Below, piece after piece: positions 7,233 to 14,339 of a stretch of 19,987 bases of DNA. The notes beneath the pieces are model-generated. The model was not told where the DNA came from. It saw only the letters and a list, made by a program, of their open reading frames with translations, and did not search any database. The stretch's first letter is position 1; each line of letters starts with the position of its first letter. The stretch is taken from NCBI GenBank assembly GCA_035637315.1, contig DASPXK010000088.1, forward strand, positions 1-19,987, written 5' to 3'. The stretch is from DASPXK01 sp035637315. Its GTDB lineage: Bacteria; Chloroflexota; UBA6077; JACCZL01. The position numbers and the translations under genes were made by a program.

Positions 7233-8015
7233 GTGAAGGACGCGATCGACGTCCACTGTCATGCACACGAGGGGCAGCCGGACGCGTTGGCGCTGGCCAA
7301 GCACGCCTCGAAGAGTGAGATGCGGGGGATCCTGTACAAGACGACCGTGGGACGGGATCGGCCGGCGGAGGCGGTGCGGGGGGTGCAGGCGGCGCTGGAG
7401 GCGTGGTCTGAGGCGGAGGGGGTGAGGCCGATCCAGTGCTGGGCAGGGTACAACGTGGCGCACACGGGGAAGCCGCCATCGGCGGCGGCGACGCGGGCGC
7501 AGCTGGAGGACGGGGTGGTGGGGGTGTGGACGCCGGTGGCGATGCACGCCAAGACGCTGAGCAAGGTGGGGGGACGGAAGGTCTTTCGGCTGGTGGCGGA
7601 GTACGATCGGGCGGTTTTCTTCGCGCACGCGACGCATCCGGAGATCTGGGCGATGGCGGAGGAGGTGGACAGGCTGGGGATCAAGCAGGCGGTGGTGGAC
7701 CATCCGTTCAGCCCGTTTGTGGACTTGAGCGTGGAGCAGATGCAGGAGCTGGCGCGGGTTGGGGTGTATCTGAACTTCACGTACGACGAGCTGTCGCCAC
7801 TGCTGGGGGTGGACCCGATGCAGATGTATCGGGCGATACGGGCGGTGGGGGTGGAGCAGGTGACGCTGTCGAGCGACGCTGGGGAGCCGCTGTTTCCGAA
7901 CACGGTGGAGGCGATGCGGCAGATTCGGGCGTACATGCGGGCGTTTGGGCTGAGCGACGAGGAGGTCCACCAGGTCAGCTCGATCAACCCGGGCAAGGTG
8001 GTCGGCCTGAGCTGA
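7233..8015 (+). CDS. DUF6282-like TIM-barrel amidohydrolase (probable 5' frameshift)
   Basis: The product resembles small metal-dependent amidohydrolases. Counting from the GTG at 7233: DVHCHAHEG (H8, H10), YKTTVG (K36, a possible metal-bridging Lys), FFAHATHP (H132), VVDHPFS (H157) and SSDAGEP (D215), the usual HxH/K/H/H/D order. I associate it with DUF6282, whose function is uncharacterised, from this motif pattern and from memory. The same frame is open back to 7092 and encodes AEDRYITSYYVSEAYEDEVQFPPHVSG just upstream, which looks coding but contains no ATG, GTG, TTG or CTG, so the true N-terminus is probably in another frame at ATG 7120. Codons end in G (GTG, GCG, GGG, ACG, CGG) far more than in neighbouring genes, which suggests a different origin. 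Confidence 0.72.
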   Translation: MKDAIDVHCHAHEGQPDALALAKHASKSEMRGILYKTTVGRDRPAEAVRGVQAALEAWSEAEGVRPIQCWAGYNVAHTGKPPSAAATRAQLEDGVVGVWTPVAMHAKTLSKVGGRKVFRLVAEYDRAVFFAHATHPEIWAMAEEVDRLGIKQAVVDHPFSPFVDLSVEQMQELARVGVYLNFTYDELSPLLGVDPMQMYRAIRAVGVEQVTLSSDAGEPLFPNTVEAMRQIRAYMRAFGLSDEEVHQVSSINPGKVVGLS

Positions 8016-8028
8016 GGGCGTACCCCCT

Positions 8029-8091
8029 CCCCTCTCCCGCGCTTGGGAGAGGGGTCGGGGGTGAGGGCGTTCGCGGGGTGAGGGCGTTCGC
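8029..8091. repeat. CCCCTCTCCC hairpin repeat, copy 1, with GTGAGGGCGTTCGC duplication
   Basis: CCCCTCTCCC (8029-8038), six-base loop GCGCTT, then GGGAGAGGGG (8045-8054) make a perfect 10-bp stem. The following TCGGGGGTGAGGGCGTTCGC ends in a 14-base element repeated at 8061-8074 and 8078-8091 (17-base period). It lies between the amidohydrolase stop and the next promoter and could end transcription, although no T-tract follows. A second copy is at 14214-14258. Confidence 0.8.
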
Positions 8092-8096
8092 CGCCG

Positions 8097-8125
8097 TTGA
8101 CCGGCCTGCTCCACCAGGGTATGCT
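8097..8125 (+). promoter_or_regulatory. Sigma-70-type promoter of the surface-protein gene
   Basis: TTGACC (8097-8102) and TATGCT (8120-8125) are separated by exactly 17 bases. The expected transcript would start near 8132, giving a leader of about 44 bases with GGAGCGGAGG immediately before the ATG at 8176. Confidence 0.65.
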
Positions 8126-8175
8126 GGGCGGGCGGCCTCGGCCGAGCATCGAGCGAGCACGGAGCGGAGGATCTG

Positions 8176-9606
8176 ATGAGTACCTCGACGGTGACGACGG
8201 AAGAGCTGGTGGGCCGCCTGGAGGCCATGGCGGCGCGGCTCGAGGAGCAACAGGCGGAGATCGCGCAGCAGCGGGCCGAGATCGCGCGCCTGCACGCTGA
8301 GCGGTCGGCGCCAACGGCGGGTGCGGGGCAGGCCGAGAGCGCGGGGCAAGCGGGCGGGAGGCGGACGACCGACCGCCGCGGGCTGCTGCGGGGGCTGCTA
8401 GCCGCCGGCGCCGCCGTAACCGGCCTGTGGGCGGGCGGGGCCCGGCCCGCCCAGGCCGGAGGAACAGACCACACGGCTCTCATTATCGGCGAGACCAACA
8501 CTGAATCCGGAACAACGCGCCTCAATCGTCCCAGTGGAGCGATATTCCCTGACCCCGCTCTTTCCGTGTTCAACGACTTCGGCAACGGCGTCGAAGCGGA
8601 GGGCTCCTACTATGGCCTGCGCGGCTTCAGCCGCTTCAACGAGAGCGCCGGGGTATACGGATTCAATTCATCAACCGACGCCGGTGCCGGCGTCATCGGC
8701 GCGGCGGGCGTGAACTACCAGACGTTTGTCGACTTCAACGTCGGGGTCGCGGGTTACGGGAGCTTTTTCGCGGGGCCGTCAGGCGTGCCCGCCTACGGCG
8801 TTCTCGGAGAGGCATATCGGGATGCCGGCGTCCTGGGGAAGTCGACACTCGGCGTCGGCACTCGCGGGGATTCGACCAACAGCAGCGGTGTGATCGGGCG
8901 GGCAACCGGGCCTTCCAATGCCCAGCCGGGCGTCGTCGGCTCGGCCACCAACGGCTACGGCGTGTTCGGCTTCTCGCAAAACAGCAACGGCATCGCCGGC
9001 CAGAGCGGCGGCGGCGCGGCCGGCTGCGTGGGCTTCGCCGGAGCTGCTGGTGGGTACGGCATCTACGGCGGCACGGCCGTCGCCGGCGGCTACGCCGGTG
9101 GCTTCGCCGGCCCGGTCCTGGTAGTCGGCGACTTCACTGCGACGGGGGGCGCCAAGTCGGCGGCGGTGCCCCATCCCGACGGGACGCACCGCCGACTGTA
9201 CTGCATGGAGAGCCCGGAGAGCTGGTTCGAGGACGCCGCCGACGGCAAGCTCGTCAACGGCCGCGCCCAGGTCACGCTCGACCCGGACTTCGCGGTGGTG
9301 GTGCACAACGACAAGTACCTGATCTACCTGACGCCCGAGGGCGACTGCAAAGGGCTCTACGTGAGCAGTAAGAACGCGAGCGGCTTCGAGGTCCGCGAAC
9401 TGCAGGGTGGGACGAGCAGCCTGTCGTTCAACTATCGGGTGATGGCCAGGCGCAAGGACATCCCCGGGCCGCGGCTGGAGAAGATCAAGCTGCCCGTGCC
9501 GATCAAGGAGCTGGTGAGGCCGGCGGAGCCACCAAAGGGACCGGAGCTCCCCAAGCCGTCGGAGCCGCCCAGGTCACCCGAGCCAACGGAGCGCCCGGCG
9601 CGCTAG
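8176..9606 (+). CDS. Tat-exported GVxG-repeat surface protein with N-terminal coiled coil and Pro-rich tail
   Basis: I recognise an architecture rather than a named gene. Residues 8-43 form a heptad-rich coiled coil (LVGRLEAMAARLEEQQAEIAQ). A low-complexity linker leads to a Tat-like signal, DRRGLLRGLLAAGAAVTG (67-83), with a possible cleavage site ARPAQA|GG after residue 94. Residues 100-315 contain irregular Gly-rich units (GVYGF, GVIGA, GVAGY, GVLGE, GVVGS, GVFGF, GIAGQ), suggesting a beta-solenoid. LVVGDFTATGGAKS (316-328) links to a C-terminal domain (HPDGTHRRLYCMESPESWFED to about 427) resembling the end domain of phage-tail-fibre-like bacterial proteins. The tail (449-476) is PEP/SEP-rich and may span or contact the wall. 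The ATG at 8176 has GGAGCGGAGG upstream. It is probably a cell-surface structural or adhesive protein; its function is unknown. Confidence 0.75.
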   Translation: MSTSTVTTEELVGRLEAMAARLEEQQAEIAQQRAEIARLHAERSAPTAGAGQAESAGQAGGRRTTDRRGLLRGLLAAGAAVTGLWAGGARPAQAGGTDHTALIIGETNTESGTTRLNRPSGAIFPDPALSVFNDFGNGVEAEGSYYGLRGFSRFNESAGVYGFNSSTDAGAGVIGAAGVNYQTFVDFNVGVAGYGSFFAGPSGVPAYGVLGEAYRDAGVLGKSTLGVGTRGDSTNSSGVIGRATGPSNAQPGVVGSATNGYGVFGFSQNSNGIAGQSGGGAAGCVGFAGAAGGYGIYGGTAVAGGYAGGFAGPVLVVGDFTATGGAKSAAVPHPDGTHRRLYCMESPESWFEDAADGKLVNGRAQVTLDPDFAVVVHNDKYLIYLTPEGDCKGLYVSSKNASGFEVRELQGGTSSLSFNYRVMARRKDIPGPRLEKIKLPVPIKELVRPAEPPKGPELPKPSEPPRSPEPTERPAR

Positions 9607-9814
9607 CCGACGCCTCCGATCCGCGGGCTCCGACCGCGGGCGTCGCATGCTGTAGGTTCTCGTCGGAGACGAGCACGACCGTGTCGCCGATGCAGAGCTG
9701 GGCGTGCAGTCGTGAGATCCTGAACGAGCAGGGATGGCGTTGCCGTCGGGGGCCTTGAACCGGGGAAGATCGCGCCCCAAGGCTGACGCCCTCCCTCTTC
9801 CCCTCTCGGAGGCG
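9607..9814. other. Intergenic stretch with a possible decayed minus-strand fragment
   Basis: No intact gene is visible. On the minus strand, two frames together read LPRFKAPDGNAIP then SFRISRLHAQLCIGDTVVLV, which looks more protein-like than chance and could be a frameshifted gene remnant. No family is recognised. Confidence 0.25.
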
Positions 9815-9843
9815 TTGACGCCTCCCGGACCTCCTTCTACAAT
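9815..9843 (+). promoter_or_regulatory. Strong promoter giving a leaderless cyclase transcript
   Basis: TTGACG (9815-9820), a 17-base spacer and TACAAT (9838-9843) are followed after 7 bases by the ATG at 9851. Transcription should start at or within a base or two of the ATG, and no ribosome binding site is present. Confidence 0.7.
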
Positions 9844-9850
9844 CGGCTGA

Positions 9851-11926
9851 ATGGCTCGGGGAACGCGTAAGCGGCTGCTGGTCAGCCTGGGCCTGGCGCT
9901 GGCGGTCAGTGTCCTGCTCAGCGTTGCCTACTCGCTGACCTTCCTCTCGACTGCACAAGTGCAGAGTCATGACTTTCTGTTCAAGGCGCGGACCGGCGAG
10001 CGGGCGCGCGCCTCGGCAATCGTGGGCATCGACCAGCGCAGCTACCGCGAGCTTTTGCCGCAGTATGGCCCGCTGGCCAACTGGCCGCGCACGCTCTACG
10101 CCCGTGCCCTTGACGCCTTGCAGCAGGCGGGCCCACGTGTGGTCGTCTTCGACATCTTCTTCGATGATCCCCAACCCGACGACGAGGCGCTTGCGGCGGC
10201 CATCAAGCGAGCGGGTGATGTCCTCATGCCCGCTGAGGCCCAGGGCCCGCGCGACCGCCGCCCGCGACCGGGAGTAGCCCAGGAGTTCGACCTCTTCGTC
10301 CGACCGCCGGCGAGCCTCCGAGAGGCGGCAATCGGCGAGGGCCTGGCGAACGTCACGACCGACCAGGACGCGGCGGTCCGGAGCCTGCCGCTGTTTATGC
10401 GCGCTGGCGACGAGGATCTACCGGCCTTAGCGTTGGCGGCCGTGGCCCGCTACATTCGGCGACCAAGAGTAATCGACGCCCCGCCGTCTGAGGACCGCGT
10501 CTACGCGGCTGGGCGGGCCATTCCAGTCGTGTCTGGTGGCCGCATGCTGATCAACTTCCTCGGTCCACCGTCCAGCGTGGACAGCGGTGGGCCGTTCACC
10601 ATCATTTCCTTCGTCGACGTCGTCAATGGAACGTTCGACCCTAGGCTGGTAGACGACAAGATCATTCTGATCGGGGTAACCATCCGCGGCATCGACGAAT
10701 ACACCACCCCGTCAACCTCCCTCACCCGGATGTGGGGCGTGGAGGTGCTCGGGAACGCGGTTGAGACAATCCTCACCCAGCGCTACCTGGTCCCGGCCCC
10801 GGCAGGTATCACTGTCAGCACCCTTTTCTTACTGGCGCTCGTGGCCGCCCTGCTGGTCGGCCTCTGGCGGCCGCTCTTCGCCGCGCTCGGCACCCTGGGC
10901 TTGCTTGCGCTCTACTTGCTGCTCGCCCTTGTCCTCGTGGACAACGGGCTGTTGGTCAACCTCATCTACCCGCCGGCCGGGCTGCTGGTCGGCTTCGCCG
11001 TGGTGCTGACCTACCGGGTCGTCTTCGAGCAGGCGGAGCAGCGCATCGTCCGCGGCGTGATGGCGCGCTACCTCTCACCCGCGGTCAGCCAGTGGGTGCT
11101 GCGTGATCCCGACCGCTTGCGTCTTGGCGGTGAGACGCGTGAGATGACCGTGCTCTTCTCTGACGTGCGCGGCTTTACGACGCTGTCGCATGCCATGGAG
11201 CCGCAAGCGCTGACCGCGCTGCTCAACGAGTACATGACCGCGATGACCGACGTGGTGTTCAAACATGACGGCGTGCTCGACAAGTACATCGGCGACGCGA
11301 TCATGGCGTTCTGGAATGCGCCGATAGAGCAGCCGGATCACGCTCGCCGAGCCTGCGAGACGGCGTTGGACATGATCACGACGCTGCACCAGCTGCAGGC
11401 CGACTGGGCGCGGCGCGGGGTGCCAAAGCTCGAACTAGGCATCGGCATCAACACTGGTCCAATGGTCGTGGGCAACATGGGATCGCGCCAGCGGCTTGAG
11501 TACACCGTGCTCGGCGACACGGTCAACGTCGCCTCCCGCTTGGAAGGGCTCAGCAAGGAATACGGCACCCGAGTGGTGATTGGTGAGGGCACGCGTGAGG
11601 CGGCTGGCGACGCCTACATCTATCGCTTTCTCGATGTCGTGGCCGTGAAGGGGCGCAGCGAACCGCTCCGGGTCTACGAGGTGGCCAGTCGAGCCGCCCA
11701 GCTCGATCCTGGCCGCGCGGCCTTCTTGGGACGCTTCGATCGCGGCATCGAGCTGTACCGCGCGCGGCGCTGGGCCGACGCCGCAGGCTTGTTCGGCGAG
11801 CTCCTGGCCAGCGCACCGGACGACGGGCCTTGCGCGCTGTACTTCCATCGCAGCAATGAGCTGCTCGTAAGCCCACCGGCGGCCGATGCCGACTGGGATG
11901 GCGTGTTCGTGGCTAAGACGAAGTAG
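9851..11926 (+). CDS. CHASE2-domain transmembrane adenylate cyclase (class III)
   Basis: The 691-residue membrane protein is predicted to make cAMP from ATP in response to an extracytoplasmic signal. Order: transmembrane helix (9-29), CHASE2 sensor domain (about 35-310, with VVVFDIFFDDPQPDDEALAAAI and DDKIILIGVT), three transmembrane helices (about 321-337, 342-363, 370-389), class III cyclase domain (about 430-605), and a short TPR-like C-terminal segment (628-670). Catalytic residues are all present: metal-binding D438 (FSDVRGFT) and D482 (GDAIMAFW), adenine-selecting K478 and D556, and transition-state N559 and R563 (VNVASRLE). K478 with D556 favours adenylate over guanylate cyclase. The ATG start is fixed by the promoter 7 bases upstream. 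The gene ends 14 bases inside the convergent FecR-protein gene; CHASE2 and FecR proteins are often neighbours in bacterial genomes, so a shared envelope-sensing role is plausible. Confidence 0.92.
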   Translation: MARGTRKRLLVSLGLALAVSVLLSVAYSLTFLSTAQVQSHDFLFKARTGERARASAIVGIDQRSYRELLPQYGPLANWPRTLYARALDALQQAGPRVVVFDIFFDDPQPDDEALAAAIKRAGDVLMPAEAQGPRDRRPRPGVAQEFDLFVRPPASLREAAIGEGLANVTTDQDAAVRSLPLFMRAGDEDLPALALAAVARYIRRPRVIDAPPSEDRVYAAGRAIPVVSGGRMLINFLGPPSSVDSGGPFTIISFVDVVNGTFDPRLVDDKIILIGVTIRGIDEYTTPSTSLTRMWGVEVLGNAVETILTQRYLVPAPAGITVSTLFLLALVAALLVGLWRPLFAALGTLGLLALYLLLALVLVDNGLLVNLIYPPAGLLVGFAVVLTYRVVFEQAEQRIVRGVMARYLSPAVSQWVLRDPDRLRLGGETREMTVLFSDVRGFTTLSHAMEPQALTALLNEYMTAMTDVVFKHDGVLDKYIGDAIMAFWNAPIEQPDHARRACETALDMITTLHQLQADWARRGVPKLELGIGINTGPMVVGNMGSRQRLEYTVLGDTVNVASRLEGLSKEYGTRVVIGEGTREAAGDAYIYRFLDVVAVKGRSEPLRVYEVASRAAQLDPGRAAFLGRFDRGIELYRARRWADAAGLFGELLASAPDDGPCALYFHRSNELLVSPPAADADWDGVFVAKTK

Positions 11927-13010
11927 TGGTCGCCCGGCCAGCAGCTTGCAGCTCGCTCGGTGAGAGCAGGGTCTTGCCAGGCAGCGGACCGTTCAATGGC
12001 AGCAAGGGTGCGATGTCGCCACCCAGGACCCTGGCTGTCCGTGGATCGCTCGCCGTACTCGGATCGACGGTCTGGCTGACCTGGGTGGCGAGTCGCTCAC
12101 CCTTCCTGACTTCGACCGACAACTCCCGCTGGTAGACCTCACGGCCCTGGAAGAAGCCCGCCACCCTCAGCGTGAAAGCGCCGTCTCTCTGACCCTCGAA
12201 GACGAGCGTGAAGGGGCCGGACTGACCGGCCGGCACTTCCACGACGCGACCACCAGCCGGGTCGAGCGTCGTTTCGGAGCCAAAGACTTGGTTCACCTCG
12301 ATGCCCGGGCTGACGAAACCGGCCACGCGCACCCCGTCTGGCATCTGGACCAGCGGCAGCAGACCGGCCGACGCCGCGACCTTCAGTGTGCTCTGGTGCT
12401 CGGAGAAGACTCGCGGGGCCGGGGTCTGGCCTGGCTCCACCGTCGTGGCCTGGCCGGGTTGGAGCGTCAACATCGGTTGCCCCTGCTTCCCCCTGACGGT
12501 GAGTTCGCCGGCCCTGGTCCAGGACAGGAAGCTCCCATCCGGATTCTGCCGGCCGCCGATCACACCGCTGTGAACGGAAGCCGTCGCGGTGTTGGAATCA
12601 AGTGAGAAGCTCGAACCTGGATCGAGCAGCCGGACCACGCGTGCCCAGACAGTGCCGGCGTTGATCTGGACCCTGATGTTCGAGCCTTTGTCTCCCCCGC
12701 CCACGTCGGCCATCGTGATAGCAACGTCCGACTCTGGCTCCACCGTCACCGTGCTGCCGTCCAGGAAGGTCACCAGGGCCCGGCTATCCGGCCCGGTCAG
12801 GACGCGATCACCAACAGCCAGGTTCATGCCGTCGGCAGCGGGTTCCGGCTCGCTGGCACCATCAGGTATGCGCTGGACAGTACCGACCAGGATGCTCAGC
12901 GTGGCGTTAGCGGAGGCGATGCCCGGCTCGTCCCGTCGGGCCGAAACGCCCTGGATTGGCAGCGATAGCCCGATGATCAGTGCAAGTGCGAGCGTTAGAT
13001 ATTGGGCCAT
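11913..13010 (-). CDS. Secreted FecR-domain protein
   Basis: The 365-residue protein begins with a signal peptide (MAQYLTLALALIIGLSLP, likely cleaved after GVSA at residue 24). A FecR domain follows (about 37-195): ATLSILVGTVQRI, then VGDRVLTGPDSRALVTFLDGSTVTV (66-90), VQINAGTVWARV (114-125) and TATASVHSGVIG (141-152). The remainder (about 230-325) is beta-rich with a possible Ig-like fold and a Ser/Thr tail. Unlike the iron-signalling FecR of Gram-negatives, it has no cytoplasmic anti-sigma segment, so it is a periplasmic or surface FecR-like protein of unknown ligand. The ATG at 13010 has GGAGGTCGCT upstream. It is 19 bases downstream of a small reading frame, probably in one transcript, and overlaps the convergent cyclase gene by 14 bases. 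Confidence 0.87.
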   Translation of the reverse strand: MAQYLTLALALIIGLSLPIQGVSARRDEPGIASANATLSILVGTVQRIPDGASEPEPAADGMNLAVGDRVLTGPDSRALVTFLDGSTVTVEPESDVAITMADVGGGDKGSNIRVQINAGTVWARVVRLLDPGSSFSLDSNTATASVHSGVIGGRQNPDGSFLSWTRAGELTVRGKQGQPMLTLQPGQATTVEPGQTPAPRVFSEHQSTLKVAASAGLLPLVQMPDGVRVAGFVSPGIEVNQVFGSETTLDPAGGRVVEVPAGQSGPFTLVFEGQRDGAFTLRVAGFFQGREVYQRELSVEVRKGERLATQVSQTVDPSTASDPRTARVLGGDIAPLLPLNGPLPGKTLLSPSELQAAGRATTTSS

Positions 13011-13029
13011 AGCGACCTCCGCGGGCGGG

Positions 13030-13146
13030 TCACAGTCGTGGGCCAGCTGGGCTGTGGGCGGGCGAGCGGCTGGCGATCATCTCCTCGGCAAGGCGCACCA
13101 GCTCGGGCAGGGCGCTGATATCCGTCCTCCCGGGGTCTGTAGGCAT
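13030..13146 (-). CDS. Small 38-residue protein, resembling an antitoxin N-terminus
   Basis: The ATG at 13146 is preceded on the minus strand by GGAGG five bases away, as good a ribosome binding site as any in the window. The 38-residue product contains TDISALPELVRLAEEMIAS, which resembles the first helix of small Phd-like or AbrB-like antitoxins of high-GC bacteria that read DIS-x-(M/V/I)-PEL-x-RLAEEV. The rest of such a protein is missing, as the frame ends in a Pro/Ser-rich tail. It lies 19 bases upstream of the FecR gene and downstream of the nucleoside phosphorylase on the same strand. It may be a truncated antitoxin or a leader peptide. Similarity is from memory and weak. Confidence 0.4.
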   Translation of the reverse strand: MPTDPGRTDISALPELVRLAEEMIASRSPAHSPAGPRL

Positions 13147-13207
13147 CGCATCCTCCGCCTTCACGGGCTCTAGTATCCCAGAAAGGCCCCCCTTCCAGTC
13201 CGTGGTA

Positions 13208-14128
13208 CTAGGCCAGGCTCGCCGCCTCGCGGTACTTGGCCGGCCGCTCGGCGCGCAGGGCGGCGCAGCCGCATGCCTCGTCCAGCGGCGCCCTGGCGAT
13301 CGCGCGCAGGCTGATCCGCACCGCCGGATCGCCCAGCTCCTCGTGAATGTGGTCTAGGTCACCCCACTCGCCGGCGATCACTCCGTCGACGTAGTTGACG
13401 ACGTACGTGGCGCTGGCAAAGCACGCCCCGATCTCACGCGCGTTGGTGGCCTCCGGCGCGATGCTTTGGTTGGCGATGTCCGCTCCCAGCAGGCTCAGGG
13501 CGCGCGCCTCGGCCGGGGTCTCGAAGCGGGGCCCGAAGGTGAAACCGGTCACCAGACCGTTGCGATAGCCGTACACTCGTGCGTCGCGAGGCCACAGCTC
13601 GCGGGCCTGCGATTCGAGGGTCGTGGCCAACGACGGGCAGATCAGCTGCGCGCCTCGGCACATCCAGCGAAACCGCCCGGGCAGGGTGGAATACGGCGTC
13701 TGGGTCAGGTCGAGCACGTCGCTCACGATGATGAAGTCGCGCGGCTGGACCGCCCTGTTGAGCGAGCCGCAGGTGCTGTCAGACAGAACTTTGCGAACCC
13801 CCGCCTCGCGGAGCACCCAGAACGCTTTCTGATGGGCGGCGTGGTCGACACGATCGAGCGGCCAGCCGTGCGAAAAGACGTTCAGCGCCAGTCGCGGTTT
13901 CCCGTCCGCCGTCTCGCTCGCATCGAGCTCAATCAACTGCCAGCCGTCGCTGCGGCCCCAGGGCGTGTCAAACGCCATCGTGTGCTGCAGCGTGCGCACG
14001 CCCGGCTCACGCAGGTCGTCCGGAAAGGTGATCCCCCAGCCGGCGCTGCCCGAGATCAGCGCAAAGGATGCCGACGGGACCGCTTGCGCCACGCCATCGC
14101 CTACGTCGTGGGCAGGTGACATCGCCAT
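13208..14128 (-). CDS. MTAP/PNP-family purine nucleoside phosphorylase
   Basis: This protein is predicted to cleave a purine nucleoside such as 5'-methylthioadenosine or inosine with phosphate, releasing the base. Counting from the chosen ATG (306 residues): phosphate loop ISGSAGWG (25-32), SHGWPLDRVDHAAHQKAFWVLREAGV (87-111, where MTAP has RHG...PPHEIN), STCGSLNRAVQPRDFIIVSDVLD (118-140), FGPRFETPAEA (198-208) and ADIANQSIAPEATNAREIG (216-234). These match MTAP-type trimeric enzymes, but Gln replaces the usual substrate-contacting Met in the N-M-T/S motif, so specificity is open. The frame extends upstream to 14296, yet GGGAGG eight bases before the ATG at 14128 fixes that start; the longer version would translate a hairpin repeat. 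It is divergent from the ThDP enzyme. Confidence 0.85.
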   Translation of the reverse strand: MAMSPAHDVGDGVAQAVPSASFALISGSAGWGITFPDDLREPGVRTLQHTMAFDTPWGRSDGWQLIELDASETADGKPRLALNVFSHGWPLDRVDHAAHQKAFWVLREAGVRKVLSDSTCGSLNRAVQPRDFIIVSDVLDLTQTPYSTLPGRFRWMCRGAQLICPSLATTLESQARELWPRDARVYGYRNGLVTGFTFGPRFETPAEARALSLLGADIANQSIAPEATNAREIGACFASATYVVNYVDGVIAGEWGDLDHIHEELGDPAVRISLRAIARAPLDEACGCAALRAERPAKYREAASLA

Positions 14129-14213
14129 GGAAGCAGCCTCCCTTCTAGCCAGACCTGGCGAGATCACGGGGGTGGCCGCCAAAGGTTTGGCTCGGCTCCC
14201 CGGCGAGGGCTCT

Positions 14214-14258
14214 CCCCTCTCCCACGCTTGGGAGAGGGTCGGGGGTGAGGGCGTTAGC
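14214..14258. repeat. CCCCTCTCCC hairpin repeat, copy 2
   Basis: CCCTCTCCC (14215-14223), loop ACGCTT and GGGAGAGGG (14230-14238) form a 9-bp stem followed by TCGGGGGTGAGGGCGTTAGC. It differs from copy 1 (8029-8074) at only a few positions. It lies between the divergent phosphorylase and ThDP-enzyme genes, so here it cannot be a simple terminator of either. Confidence 0.8.
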
Positions 14259-14339
14259 AACGCCCCAGCTGCCAAAGCCCAAGACCTTGACGGCAACCCA
14301 GACCGCGGGACAGAGTAGCAGCCGCCAATGCCTCACGGC

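Noticed and set aside
8029..8054. Classical rho-independent terminator after the amidohydrolase
   Set aside because: The stem is strong but no T-tract follows, and the second copy lies between divergent genes, so it is listed as a repeat.
7083..8585. 500-codon minus-strand open frame opposite the amidohydrolase and surface protein
   Set aside because: It consists of Arg/Pro/His-rich antisense translation and passes through the hairpin repeat; the plus strand carries clear metal-site motifs.
9503..10174. Long minus-strand open frame opposite the surface-protein end and cyclase start
   Set aside because: It overlaps two well-supported genes and their promoter, is rich in Arg/Ala/Gln as antisense frames of GC-rich genes are, and has no family motif apart from the short possible relic noted separately.
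14129..14296. N-terminal extension of the nucleoside phosphorylase to 14296
   Set aside because: The extension translates the hairpin repeat and has no ribosome binding site, whereas GGGAGG lies eight bases before the ATG at 14128.
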